DNA of 64,000 nucleotides from Massilia eurypsychrophila (GCF_002760655.1 NZ_PDOC01000005.1:287091-351090); one strand, 5' to 3'. Positions 18,819 through 29,173 are shown, numbered from the stretch's first letter. Made by a program: numbers and translations. Notes: generated from the letters alone by a model not told the origin.

Positions 18819-19723
18819 AGCTGAAGCTGCAGCTGCCGCTGTCGATCCTGATCTATCACCGCGTGCTGGCCGGACCGGACCGGCTGTTCCCCGAACAGGT
18901 CGACGCCAGGCGCGTCGAGCAGCACATGCAGCTGGTGCACCGCTGGTTCCGGGTGATGCCGCTGACCGAGGCGGTACGCCGGCTGGCCGAGCGCAGCCTG
19001 CCGCCGCGCGCGGCCTGCATCACGTTCGTCGATGGCTACGCCGACAGCGCCGAGGTGGCGCTGCCGATCCTGCGGCGCCACGGCGTCAACGCGACGTTTT
19101 TCGTCGCCAGCGGCTTTCTCGACGGCGGCTGCATGTGGAACGACGCGGTGATCGAAGCGGTGCGCAATGCGCCGGGCGATCGCATCGACCTCGGGCGCGC
19201 CGGCTTCGGCATCCTCGATATCGGCTGCCCGGTGCGGCGCCGCGCGGTGATCGACATGCTGATCGCCGCCCTCAAGTACCTGCCGCCGGAGGAGCGCATC
19301 GAGCGCGTCAAGCGCATGGCGCAGCGCTTTACGCCCACCATGCTCAGCTCCGACCAGCTCATCGCGCTGCACCGCGCCGGCATGGAGATCGGCGCCCATA
19401 CGATCAGCCACCCGATCCTGGCGTCGATTTCGAACGCGGCCGCGCGCGCCGAAATCGCCGGCGGGCGCGCGCGGCTGCAGGACATCATCCAGGCCGAGGT
19501 GAAGATGTTTGCCTATCCGAACGGCCGGCCCGGGCACGATTTCGAGGAACGCCACGCCGCCATGCTGCGCAGCCAGGGTTTCGCCGGCGCCGTCACCACC
19601 GCATGGGGCGCCGCGCGCGCCGGCAGCGATCCGTTCTACCTGCCGCGCTTTACGCCGTGGGATCGCGGTGCCGGCCGCTTTCTGCTGCGCATGGCGCGCA
19701 ATCTGCTGCTGCCGCCGGCTTGA
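18815..19723 (+). CDS. Polysaccharide deacetylase-family protein with altered catalytic motif
   Basis: A 302-residue CE4/NodB-fold protein coupled to the ligase by an ATGA overlap. The metal-binding motif HTISH and a C-terminal MFAYPNGRPG are intact. Motif 1, normally TFDDG, reads TFVDG (71-75 region, Val72), so the aspartate that serves as general base is replaced while the metal Asp73 remains. It may be inactive, a binding protein, or use another base. There is no signal peptide. The last 74 bases overlap the convergent methyltransferase gene. Confidence 0.85.
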   Translation: MKLKLQLPLSILIYHRVLAGPDRLFPEQVDARRVEQHMQLVHRWFRVMPLTEAVRRLAERSLPPRAACITFVDGYADSAEVALPILRRHGVNATFFVASGFLDGGCMWNDAVIEAVRNAPGDRIDLGRAGFGILDIGCPVRRRAVIDMLIAALKYLPPEERIERVKRMAQRFTPTMLSSDQLIALHRAGMEIGAHTISHPILASISNAAARAEIAGGRARLQDIIQAEVKMFAYPNGRPGHDFEERHAAMLRSQGFAGAVTTAWGAARAGSDPFYLPRFTPWDRGAGRFLLRMARNLLLPPA

Positions 19724-20519
19724 GCGCCAGCAGCACCGTGTACGGCGTGGCCATGTGCGCGCAAAAGCGCAGCGGCGCCACCGCGCGCACCAGCGCCAGG
19801 ATTGCGCGCGCCGGCGCCCGGCGCCCGGCGAGGCCGGCCAGGTCGAAGCGGTCCAGGCAGCGCAGCCCGGCGTGGCCGAGATGGCGCCGCAGCCCGTACA
19901 CGGTAAACCAGTGCAGCGCCGGGTAAGTGGCGTAGTTGGCCAGGTGCGGGCGCGTGGTGCGCGCCAGCTGCTCGCAGCGGCGCTTGACGAAGCCGGGGTA
20001 CCACGAATACAGCGGCAGGCGGTACTCCTGCTGGCGCGGGCACAGCGCGTTGGTGGTGCTGATGTACAGCGCGCCGCCGGGACGCAGCACGCGCAGGCAT
20101 TCGGCGATGCAGCCGCGCCAGTCGGCCACGTGTTCGAGCAGCTCGGGCAGGATGCACACGTCCATCGACTGGTCCGGCCACGGCAGCGCATTGGCGGCGG
20201 CGACGTCGAACACGATGTCAAGGCCGGCCGCCGCGGCGCGCCGGCGCGCCAGCGCCACCAGCGCCTCGTTGATATCGACGCCGAACGCCTGGTGGCCCTG
20301 GGCGGCCCACAAGTGCGCCTGCCTGCCGGCGCCGCAGCCGACGTCGGCCACGTTCAGCGGCCGCGCCGCGCCGTCGAGCACCTTCAGCAGCGCCACCTGG
20401 ATCGCGGCGAAGCGCTGCCGGGCCGGCGCTGCCTCGCTGTGCGCCGCCTGGTAGCGGTAGAAATTGGCGTGGCTGCCGGTGTTCCACCCGGGCTCACTGA
20501 CGGCAGGTTTCCGCAGCAT
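19650..20519 (-). CDS. Class I SAM-dependent methyltransferase
   Basis: A 289-residue enzyme with Rossmann motif I VADVGCGAGRQ (about 57-67), the acidic motif II region FGVDINEAL and a post-I segment LPELLEHVADW (methyltransferase 11 type). It probably methylates a sugar or lipid intermediate of this locus. It lies immediately after, and overlaps by 26 bases, the asparagine-synthase-like gene. The 3' end runs 74 bases into the convergent deacetylase gene, which is unusual for chance but keeps both frames open. Confidence 0.83.
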   Translation of the reverse strand: MLRKPAVSEPGWNTGSHANFYRYQAAHSEAAPARQRFAAIQVALLKVLDGAARPLNVADVGCGAGRQAHLWAAQGHQAFGVDINEALVALARRRAAAAGLDIVFDVAAANALPWPDQSMDVCILPELLEHVADWRGCIAECLRVLRPGGALYISTTNALCPRQQEYRLPLYSWYPGFVKRRCEQLARTTRPHLANYATYPALHWFTVYGLRRHLGHAGLRCLDRFDLAGLAGRRAPARAILALVRAVAPLRFCAHMATPYTVLLALKPAAAADCAPCAAESGRHRDPTA

Positions 20520-22335
20520 CCTCGGCCTTTCTGATCATCGGTGTGTGCACGGTGCCGAAACGGCGCTGGCTGAACCACTGCTCGAGCATCATCAGCAGCC
20601 ACACCATCCTGCCGTGATAGGCGGGATGCTCGGCCACCCGGGCAGCGAGCAGCGTGTCGATGAACGCCGGCCGCACGATCGCGCGCCGCTTCAGGTCCGA
20701 CAGGCTGTCGAGGGCCAGGCTGCGCATGCGCGGCTCGCTTTGCAGCCAGAGCCCGAACGGCATCGCCGCGGCGCCATGCTGTTGCGCTGCTCTGCGCGGC
20801 AGCAGCGAGCGCACGGCGTCGAGGAAAAAGGGACTCGACTTGACCCCGTCGAGCTTTTGCCGCGGCGTCAGGCGCGCCGCAAACGCCACCACGGCGTCGG
20901 CCAGGTAGGGGAAGCCCGCCTCCAGTCCCGACAGCTCGCACGCCTTGGCCATCGACGGCAGCTGCACGTCGGCCAGCGCGTACTGCAGGTCGAGCGCGAT
21001 CAGCTGGCTGACCTGGCTGGCGCCGTCGGACAGCCACCAGCTTTGGCTTAGCAGCGCGGCCGGCGCGGTCGGATCGACGCCGGCCAGAAATGCTGTCTCG
21101 AACACTTCGGCGCTGCCGTAGCCATGCAGCGGGTTGCCGGCCTGCAGCCGGCCCGGCAGGCCGGTCATCGCCTGTTCTATATAGCTGCGCGCACGCCTGA
21201 GCGGGGCGCCGCCGACGCCGCCGGCCAGCTGGAACAGCAAAGGCTCGACCAGCGTCTGGCGCAGCGCCGACGGGATCTTTTCGTACTGCGACAGGCGCGC
21301 CTGCTGCGAGTACTGCGCCCTGGCGCCGAACAGTTCGGCGGCGCCGTGTCCGCCCAGCAGGCGCTGCGCGCCGTCGGCGCGCGCCAGCTCGGCGCCGTAC
21401 AGCGTGGCCACCACCGCCGGGTCGCCGAGCGGCTGGTCGAAGCCGGCGGCCAGCCGCGCGATCGCGTCGGCCACCTCGGCGGCGCCGATCGCGCGTTCCT
21501 TGTGCGCGGTGCCAAGCAGGCGCGCCAGCGAGCGCGCGCGTTCCAGCGTGCCGTCGTCGTCGCCATGGTAGCCGACCGAATACGTGCGCACCGCTTCGGC
21601 GCCGCTGCCGTTTAACAGCGCCGCCACCGCAGCACTGCCTGGCCCGCCCGACAGCAGCACGGCGCCGCTCTGCCCGCCGAGCGCCGCCGCGCTGGCGCTG
21701 CGCACGGTGTCGATCATCTCCTGCTTCAGGTCCGCACTGCCCTCTGCCAGCGACTCGTGGAACTGCAGCTTCCAGTAACGCGTACGCGCCAGCCTGCCGC
21801 CCTGGAAATGCAGCGACTCGCCGGCCAGCAGGCGGCGCTGGCCCTTGTAGATCGACGCCGGCGCCGGCACGCCGTGGAAGTACAGGTAGTTATACAGCGC
21901 CTGCGGATCGATCTCGCGTCGCGCTGCGGGGTGCTGCACCAGTGCCTCGGCCGAACTGGCAAACACCAGCGTGCGGCCGACCTGCTGATACAACAGCGGC
22001 CGCGACGCGCTGCGGTCAACCGCCAGCAAGGCCTCGTCGCGTTGTTCGTCGAGCAGGGCGAAGACGAAGTGGCCCGACAGCGCCGAACACAGCTTCGGCC
22101 CGTGGCTGCGCCACAGCCGCGCCACCGTCTCGGCCGGCGCGCCCCAGGCGGCAACCAGCAGGCCGTCTTCGTGCAGCAGGCTGCCGCTGCCGGCACCGGC
22201 GGCCAGTGCCAGCGCGCCCGCACCATGTTGTCCGAGCCGCAGCGTCGCGCCGCCGAAGCGGCACAGGGGCGCTGCCATCTGCTCGATCGGCAGCGCGCCC
22301 GGATCGTGCGAAAACCAGCCGCACAAGCCGCTCAC
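20494..22335 (-). CDS. Asparagine synthase-like protein with degenerate active sites
   Basis: A 613-residue protein with the two-domain layout of class II asparagine synthetases (N-terminal glutaminase-like fold about 1-180, C-terminal ATP-PPase-like fold about 205-600). The start is GTG, giving MSGLCGWF; the catalytic Cys that must be residue 2 in active glutaminases sits at 5. The PP-loop SGGxDS reads SGGPGS (229-234), losing the Asp. Such proteins are common in exosortase loci as putative amidotransferases of the glycan. Because both key motifs are altered, activity is doubtful or uses free ammonia or another chemistry. Confidence 0.82.
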   Translation of the reverse strand: MSGLCGWFSHDPGALPIEQMAAPLCRFGGATLRLGQHGAGALALAAGAGSGSLLHEDGLLVAAWGAPAETVARLWRSHGPKLCSALSGHFVFALLDEQRDEALLAVDRSASRPLLYQQVGRTLVFASSAEALVQHPAARREIDPQALYNYLYFHGVPAPASIYKGQRRLLAGESLHFQGGRLARTRYWKLQFHESLAEGSADLKQEMIDTVRSASAAALGGQSGAVLLSGGPGSAAVAALLNGSGAEAVRTYSVGYHGDDDGTLERARSLARLLGTAHKERAIGAAEVADAIARLAAGFDQPLGDPAVVATLYGAELARADGAQRLLGGHGAAELFGARAQYSQQARLSQYEKIPSALRQTLVEPLLFQLAGGVGGAPLRRARSYIEQAMTGLPGRLQAGNPLHGYGSAEVFETAFLAGVDPTAPAALLSQSWWLSDGASQVSQLIALDLQYALADVQLPSMAKACELSGLEAGFPYLADAVVAFAARLTPRQKLDGVKSSPFFLDAVRSLLPRRAAQQHGAAAMPFGLWLQSEPRMRSLALDSLSDLKRRAIVRPAFIDTLLAARVAEHPAYHGRMVWLLMMLEQWFSQRRFGTVHTPMIRKAEDAAETCRQ

Positions 22336-22647
22336 GGCATCGCCCTGGCGGCCGGCGTGCGGCTGGCCGCGACAGGGTTGAAATGATCTGGTAACTCGGC
22401 CATGGCTTCCTCAAAAAGCCTTGCGTCAAGGAATCCATCATTGAGAAAAAGCGCGCCCGGCTCATTGACACTAGTCAATCAATACGGCTGAGTCGGTAGC
22501 TTGTGCGCTATCAAGATCGGCGCAATTTCAGGGGTGTCTAATTAATATGTTCGTTGAGCCAGGGCTCACCGACTTACCCGCGATTTAACATTGCAACAAA
22601 GCCCACCGCTTCGGCGCAGCCACGTTGCCCTTTTGGCTGGAACCGGC
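22336..22647. other. Divergent intergenic region with palindrome
   Basis: These 312 bases separate the leftward asparagine-synthase-like gene from the rightward ACP gene. No coding potential was seen. An exact dyad ATTGAC-ACTA-GTCAAT (22464-22479) lies in the middle and could bind a regulator of either side; it also contains a TTGACA -35-like hexamer (22465-22470) without a good -10. The region is more AT-rich than its surroundings around 22530-22590. Confidence 0.5.
22464..22479. promoter_or_regulatory. Inverted repeat, candidate operator
   Basis: ATTGAC and GTCAAT arms of six bases flank a four-base centre. It lies between two divergent transcription units, a usual place for an operator. 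No binding factor can be named. Confidence 0.35.
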
Positions 22648-22893
22648 ATGAAACATCTTGACACCGTCAAGCTCATCCTCGGCGACTCGCTGGGCGTCAA
22701 TACTGCCCACCTGCACGCTCAATCCCTGCTGCTGGGCAGTTTGCCGGAACTCGATTCAATGGCCGTCATCAGCGTGATCGCCGCGCTGGAAGACCACTTC
22801 GGCATCGCCGTCGACGACGACGACATCCGTGCGCGCCACTTCGCCACGGTCGGCAGCCTCACCGAATTCGTGCAGGAGATGCTAGCGCCATGA
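22648..22893 (+). CDS. Acyl carrier protein of the exosortase locus
   Basis: An 81-residue ACP. The phosphopantetheine site is LPELDSMAV with Ser37, and the four-helix ACP pattern is clear. The start is the ATG at 22648, which gives normal ACP length. It overlaps the next gene by ATGA. Exosortase loci usually pair this ACP with an AMP-dependent ligase and a PLP decarboxylase; neither is in the window. It could supply acyl chains to the FeeM-type synthase (8275-9018) or to the adjacent hydrolases. Confidence 0.88.
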   Translation: MKHLDTVKLILGDSLGVNTAHLHAQSLLLGSLPELDSMAVISVIAALEDHFGIAVDDDDIRARHFATVGSLTEFVQEMLAP

Positions 22894-23741
22894 ACGCCCC
22901 GTTACTCATCACTTCCCACGCCGAGCCGTTTTTCTTCAACGTCGATCCGGGTACCCGTTTCTGCCTGTACCACCCGCCCAGCCAGAGCGTGCCGGCGCGC
23001 GGCGCCATCCTGTACGTGCACCCTTTTGCCGAAGAGATGAACAAGACGCGCCGCATGGCAGCGCAGCAGGCGCGCGCGTTTGCCGCGATGGGGTTTGCCG
23101 TGCTGCAGATGGACTTGTTCGGCTGCGGCGACAGCTGCGGCGACTTCCACTCCGGCCGCTGGGAGCAATGGAAGCGCGACCTCGCCGTCGCCGCCGACTG
23201 GGTCTCGGACCGCACCAGCGGGCCGCTGCACCTGTGGGGCGCGCGGCTCGGCGCGCTGCTGGCGCTCGATTTCGCCACCACCCGCAAGGTCGACGACGTC
23301 ATCTTGTGGCAGCCGTTCGTCAGCGGACGTACCTGCATCAACCAGTTCCTGCGCCTGCGCCTGGCCACCGGCATGGACCGCGACGACCCCGCCGCGCCGC
23401 GCAGCACCGCCGCGCTGCGCGCCGAACTGGCCGCAGCCGGCAGGCTGGAAGTGGCAGGCTACGAACTCGACGCGGCGATGGTGCGCGGGATCGACGCCTG
23501 CGATGCGGTCAACCTCAAGCTCCTGCCGTGCACCGTGCACTGGTTTGCCAGCGGCGCGCCGGCTGCGCGTCGGCTGTCGGCCGGCGCCGCGCGGCTGGCC
23601 GAGCGCTGGGCGCCGCTCGGCGTCAAGCTGTACTTCCACCCGGTCGACGGCGTGCCGTTCTGGGCCACCAGCGACATCGCCGAGTGTCCCGCGCTGCTGG
23701 CCGCCACCACGGCCGTATTTGCTCCGGCCGTGCTGTCATGA
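22890..23741 (+). CDS. Exosortase A system-associated hydrolase 2 (alpha/beta fold)
   Basis: A 283-residue alpha/beta-hydrolase-fold protein (AILYVHPFAEEMNKTRR near 36-52 forms the oxyanion region typical of this family). The nucleophile elbow reads WGARLGA, so Arg stands where Ser is expected in GxSxG. It is translationally coupled to the ACP before it and the second hydrolase after it. Function is not established; acyl transfer or release from the ACP is a reasonable guess. Confidence 0.87.
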   Translation: MNAPLLITSHAEPFFFNVDPGTRFCLYHPPSQSVPARGAILYVHPFAEEMNKTRRMAAQQARAFAAMGFAVLQMDLFGCGDSCGDFHSGRWEQWKRDLAVAADWVSDRTSGPLHLWGARLGALLALDFATTRKVDDVILWQPFVSGRTCINQFLRLRLATGMDRDDPAAPRSTAALRAELAAAGRLEVAGYELDAAMVRGIDACDAVNLKLLPCTVHWFASGAPAARRLSAGAARLAERWAPLGVKLYFHPVDGVPFWATSDIAECPALLAATTAVFAPAVLS

Positions 23742-24541
23742 GCAGCCCCGAACAGCGCGCGCTGCGCTTTACCTGCGAGGGCAGCGGCCTGGTCGGAATC
23801 GTCGAGGTGCCCGAGCGCCCGCTGCCGCGCGGCGTGCTGATACTTACCGGCGGACCGCAATACCGGGTCGGCAGTCACCGCCAGTTCGCCATGCTGTCGC
23901 GCACCCTGGCCAAGCGCGGCATACCGGTGATGCGCTTTGACCGCAGGGGCATGGGTGACAGCGAAGGCGAGCCGCGCAGTTTCGATCACATCAACGAAGA
24001 CATCCAGGCCGCGATGCGGACGTTTTTCATGCAGGTGCCCGAGCTGCGCGAAGTGGTGATCTGGGGCCTGTGCGACGCCGCCACTGCCGCTGCCTTTTAC
24101 GCCGCCGGCGACGAACGGGTCACCGGCCTGGTGCTGCTCAATCCATGGGTGCGTACCCCCGAAGGGGCCGCCCGCGCGATGCTGCGCCACTACTACCCGG
24201 CGCGGCTCGGTGAAGTAGCGTTCTGGAAGAAGGTCGCCAGCGGCAAGCTCGATTTTAGCGCCAGCGCCAGCGCGCTGCGGCAGAACGTCAGGCTGGCCGC
24301 CAGCGACCGCGGTTCGCTGCTGCCGCAGCGGGTGCTCGACGGCCTGGCCCGTTTCGAAGGCCGCGTGATGGTGGTGCTCAGCGGCGAAGACCTGACGGCG
24401 GCCGAATTCGCCCGCCTGATGGCGCGCCACAACGTGCGCGCCAAGCGGGTCGACGTCAAAGGTGCCAACCACACCTTCTCGAGCGAGAAATGGCGCGACC
24501 AGGTGGCCGAGGCCAGCGCCAACTGGCTCATGTCCTGGTAA
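23738..24541 (+). CDS. Exosortase A system-associated hydrolase 1 (alpha/beta fold)
   Basis: A 267-residue alpha/beta hydrolase that begins at the ATG overlapping the preceding gene (ATGA). The family block LILTGGPQYRVGSHRQF (about 35-51) and FDRRGMGDSEG are present. The elbow is GLCDAAT, so Cys replaces Ser as likely nucleophile; the C-terminal His is in KGANHTFSS. It is the end of the ACP-hydrolase 2-hydrolase 1 unit, facing prsR. Confidence 0.88.
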   Translation: MSSPEQRALRFTCEGSGLVGIVEVPERPLPRGVLILTGGPQYRVGSHRQFAMLSRTLAKRGIPVMRFDRRGMGDSEGEPRSFDHINEDIQAAMRTFFMQVPELREVVIWGLCDAATAAAFYAAGDERVTGLVLLNPWVRTPEGAARAMLRHYYPARLGEVAFWKKVASGKLDFSASASALRQNVRLAASDRGSLLPQRVLDGLARFEGRVMVVLSGEDLTAAEFARLMARHNVRAKRVDVKGANHTFSSEKWRDQVAEASANWLMSW

Positions 24542-24557
24542 GGCGCCCCGCCGGCGC

Positions 24558-24558
<1 letters not shown>
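24542..24558. terminator. GC-rich hairpin between convergent genes
   Basis: GGCGCC-CCGCC-GGCGCC is a perfect six-base stem between the end of hydrolase 1 and the end of prsR. There is no T-run, so it is at best a weak bidirectional terminator. Confidence 0.35.
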
Positions 24559-25910
<1,352 letters not shown>

Positions 25911-25933
25911 TCAATCGCTCCTTCGTAAGATTG

Positions 25934-27325
25934 CTAGCGGCTGCCTTTTCCGAATACCACCACCTGGACCGTATCGATCAGGATCAGCAGGTCGAGGAAC
26001 AGGCTGTTGTTCTTCACGTAGTACAGGTCGTACTGCAGCTTGCGGATGGCGTCCTCGGTCGAGGCGCCGTACTTGTAGCGCACCTGCGCCAGGCCGGTGA
26101 TGCCCGGCTTGATGCTGTGCCGGACGTTGTAGTAAGGGACCTCGCCGATCAGGCGCTCGACAAAATAGGCGCGCTCCGGGCGCGGCCCGACGAAGCTCAT
26201 CTCGCCCTTGAGCACATTGAACAGCTGCGGCAGCTCGTCGATGCGCAGCATGCGCAGCCAGTGGCCGACACGGGTAATGCGCGGATCGTCCGGCGCCGCC
26301 CAGGTCGGCGGGCAGCCTTCCTCGGCATCCTTGCGCATGCTGCGAAACTTGAACACCTCGAACAGTCGCCCGTCCCTGCCGACGCGCTCCTGGCGGTAGA
26401 ACACCGGGCCGCCGTCCTCCCAGGCGATACTGGCCGCGGCCACCAGCATCGCCGGCAAGGTGACCAGCCCGATCACGCTGCTGGCGGCCAGGTCGAACAG
26501 GCGCTTCGAGCTAGCGCAAATGAAGCTCTGGTCGAAGCCGCCGCCGAAAATGAGATAGCTCGGCTGCAGCGAGTCGATGCGGATCTGGCACGCCTCGCGC
26601 TCGAAAAAGGTGGCCGCGTCGATCACCTTGACCCCGCCCAGCGCGCAGGCGAGCAGCTGGCGGATTGGGAAGGCGCTGCCGCGCCGGTTGGTGACGGTGA
26701 CGACGATCTCGCTCGCCTCGTAGCGGCGCGCCATTTCCAGCAGCGAGTCGCCCATCGGCAGCAGGTTCGCCTGGCCGATGCAGTTCGGCTCTCCCGGCAG
26801 CGGCACGCAGCCGACCACGTGAAACTGGTGGAAGCCGAATTTGCTCGCCGCCAGCTCCATGCACTCGCGCGCCAGCGGGCCGCTGCCGACAAAGATCAGG
26901 CGCGCCTCCAGCAGCGCCGATTCGGCCGACTTGAACACCACCAGGCGCGTGAGCAGCACGCCGCTGGCGCCGAGCGCGAAAATCACGCTGCTGATGCCGC
27001 GCCCGAAGTAGATCTCGGGACGCACCGCGATCAGCGCCGACAACAGCGCGAAGCCGAGCGCGAACGACGGCATGATGCGGATCAAGGTGGTGCGGATACC
27101 TTCGCGCGCGCTGTGCTGGTACATGCCCAGCGCGCTCATGCTGAAGATGATCACCAGCGCGAACGTCAGCGACGACAGGTACAGGTTATCGGCGCGGAAC
27201 TGGTCGCGCACGTCGGAAAACCACAGCGCCGACGCCAGGCTGGCCGACGCCAGCAGCATCGCCAGTTCGAGCACCAGCAATATGAACGCCATCTTGGAAA
27301 CGTAGTGATTAAAGATCCGTATCAC
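25934..27325 (-). CDS. Initiating sugar transferase of the PEP-CTERM/XrtA system (TIGR03013 type)
   Basis: A 463-residue polyprenyl-phosphate sugar-1-phosphate transferase. Four to five N-terminal transmembrane helices (to about 150), a Rossmann-like middle domain (about 150-270) and a C-terminal bacterial sugar transferase domain with DGGPVFYRQERVG, FKFRSMRKDAE and the PGITGLAQVR motif. The start is GTG at 27325 behind GGAGGA, giving the family N-terminus (M)IRIFNHYVSK; an upstream ATG is less likely. It starts glycan assembly on the lipid carrier and is the first gene of a unit with prsR. Confidence 0.92.
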   Translation of the reverse strand: MIRIFNHYVSKMAFILLVLELAMLLASASLASALWFSDVRDQFRADNLYLSSLTFALVIIFSMSALGMYQHSAREGIRTTLIRIMPSFALGFALLSALIAVRPEIYFGRGISSVIFALGASGVLLTRLVVFKSAESALLEARLIFVGSGPLARECMELAASKFGFHQFHVVGCVPLPGEPNCIGQANLLPMGDSLLEMARRYEASEIVVTVTNRRGSAFPIRQLLACALGGVKVIDAATFFEREACQIRIDSLQPSYLIFGGGFDQSFICASSKRLFDLAASSVIGLVTLPAMLVAAASIAWEDGGPVFYRQERVGRDGRLFEVFKFRSMRKDAEEGCPPTWAAPDDPRITRVGHWLRMLRIDELPQLFNVLKGEMSFVGPRPERAYFVERLIGEVPYYNVRHSIKPGITGLAQVRYKYGASTEDAIRKLQYDLYYVKNNSLFLDLLILIDTVQVVVFGKGSR

Positions 27326-27501
27326 GGCTCCTCCCGGCACGTTGCGGCCGCGCGTAGGCATGCTGCCGCCCCTACGATGATGGCGGAGTATTGCTCAAGA
27401 GGCATTGATTCGGGACAAGCAAGCTCGGTGGAAACGACCGTCCGGCACGCCACCGGCAAATCGTCTATAGTGATGCTCTGTACACATCACCGCGAATTCC
27501 C

Positions 27502-29118
27502 ATGAAATTTGACGTCGCTATTGTCGGCAGCGGACTGGCCGGCCTGTCGGTCGCCCTGCATTTGGCGCAGACGCGCACGGTTGCCATCATCTCCAAGCGC
27601 GCGCTGCTCGACGGCGCCAGCAACTGGGCCCAGGGCGGCATCGCCGCCGTGCTCGACTCGGGCGACAGCCACGAAGAGCACATCAACGACACCCTGGTTG
27701 CCGGCGCCGGCCTGTGCGACGAACCGGCCACCCGCTACATCGTCGAGCATGGCCGCGAAGCGATCGAGTGGCTGATCGAGCAAGGCGTGCCGTTCACCCG
27801 CGACGCCTCCGCCGAAATGGGATTTCACCTGACGCGCGAAGGTGGCCACAGCCAGCGCCGCATCATCCATGCCGCCGACGCCACCGGCCACGCGGTGCAG
27901 CTCACGCTCGAACAGAAAGTGCGGGCGCACCCGAACATCACGCTGTTCGAGCAGCACTGCGCGATCGACGTCATCAGCTCCGACAAGATTGGCGCCCGCT
28001 CCGCGCACGCGCAAGCGGTCACGCCGCGCTGCCTGGGCCTGTACGTGCAGGATGAAAAAACCGGCAACGTGCTGACGTTCGAAGCCGAACACACGGTGCT
28101 GTGCACCGGCGGCGCCGGCAAGACCTACCTGTACACCACCAATCCCGACACCGCCACCGGCGACGGCATCGCGATGGCCTGGCGCGCCGGCTGCCGCGTG
28201 TCGAACATGGAGTTCATCCAGTTCCACCCGACCTGCCTGTATCACCCGTTCGCCAAGTCGTTCCTGATCACCGAAGCGATCCGCGGCGAAGGCGGCCGCC
28301 TGCTGCTGCCGCCGGAGGCCGGCGCCGCCGCCGGCACGCGCTTCATGCCGATGCACGACGAGCGCGGCGAACTGGCCCCGCGCGACGTCGTCGCCCGCGC
28401 CATCGACTTCGAGATGAAAAAGCGCGGCATCGACTACGTCAACCTCGACATCAGCCACCAGCCGCCCGAGTTCTTGAAGGAGCACTTCCCGACCATCTAC
28501 GCGCGCTGCCTGGAGCTTGGTATCGACATCACCAAGCAACCGATTCCGGTGGTGCCGGCCGTGCACTTCACCTGCGGGGGCATCGTCACCGACCTGGCCG
28601 GACGCACCGATCTGCAGGGCCTGTACGCAGTCGGCGAAACCGCCTGCACCGGCCTGCACGGCGCCAACCGGCTGGCCAGCAATTCGCTGCTCGAGTGCCT
28701 GGTCATCGGCCGCGCCTGCGCCCAGTTCGTCGCCGCCCAGCCCAAGTTCGAGCTGCCGGCGCTGCCGCAATGGGACGAGAGCCGCGTCACCAACGCCGAC
28801 GAGGAAGTGGTCATCTCGCACAACTGGGACGAGCTGCGCCGCTTCATGTGGAATTACGTCGGCATCGTGCGCACCACCAAGCGGCTCGAGCGCGCGCAGC
28901 ACCGCATCGTCATGCTGAAGGAGGAAATCGACGAGTACTACCGCAACTTCCGCATCACCCACGACCTGCTCGAACTGCGCAACCTGGTCGACGTCGCCGG
29001 CCTGATCGTGCAAAGCGCGCTGTCGCGCCACGAAAGCCGCGGCCTGCACTTCAGCCGCGACTTCCCCGCCACCTTGCCGAAGGCGCTGCCAAGCGTCCTG
29101 ACGCCGCCGCGGCGCTGA
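27502..29118 (+). CDS. nadB: L-aspartate oxidase
   Basis: A 538-residue flavoprotein that oxidises L-aspartate to iminoaspartate, the first step of de novo NAD synthesis. FAD-binding GSGLAGLSVAL is at 10-20; SNWAQGGIAA and the catalytic-region EFIQFHPTCLY and GANRLASNSLLECLV are all present. The C-terminal helical domain is complete. nadC and nadA lie nearby on the other strand. A -10-like TATAGT stands at 27466-27471 upstream, with no strong -35. Confidence 0.97.
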   Translation: MKFDVAIVGSGLAGLSVALHLAQTRTVAIISKRALLDGASNWAQGGIAAVLDSGDSHEEHINDTLVAGAGLCDEPATRYIVEHGREAIEWLIEQGVPFTRDASAEMGFHLTREGGHSQRRIIHAADATGHAVQLTLEQKVRAHPNITLFEQHCAIDVISSDKIGARSAHAQAVTPRCLGLYVQDEKTGNVLTFEAEHTVLCTGGAGKTYLYTTNPDTATGDGIAMAWRAGCRVSNMEFIQFHPTCLYHPFAKSFLITEAIRGEGGRLLLPPEAGAAAGTRFMPMHDERGELAPRDVVARAIDFEMKKRGIDYVNLDISHQPPEFLKEHFPTIYARCLELGIDITKQPIPVVPAVHFTCGGIVTDLAGRTDLQGLYAVGETACTGLHGANRLASNSLLECLVIGRACAQFVAAQPKFELPALPQWDESRVTNADEEVVISHNWDELRRFMWNYVGIVRTTKRLERAQHRIVMLKEEIDEYYRNFRITHDLLELRNLVDVAGLIVQSALSRHESRGLHFSRDFPATLPKALPSVLTPPRR

Positions 29119-29139
29119 CCGCAAGCGCCATTACAACGA

Positions 29140-29162
29140 CCCGCTGACCAGCGGGTTTTTTC
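29140..29162 (+). terminator. Rho-independent terminator after nadB
   Basis: CCCGCT-GACC-AGCGGG, a perfect six-base stem with a four-base loop, is followed by six T residues. It lies 22 bases after the nadB stop. Confidence 0.9.
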
Positions 29163-29173
29163 TTTCCCAGCTT

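Noticed and set aside
19650..19723. Overlap of the deacetylase and methyltransferase genes as a misassembly
   Set aside because: Both frames remain open and both proteins have normal length, so a true convergent overlap is simpler.
22336..22647. Small gene or RNA in the divergent gap
   Set aside because: No frame with ribosome site and no stable structure with terminator was found.
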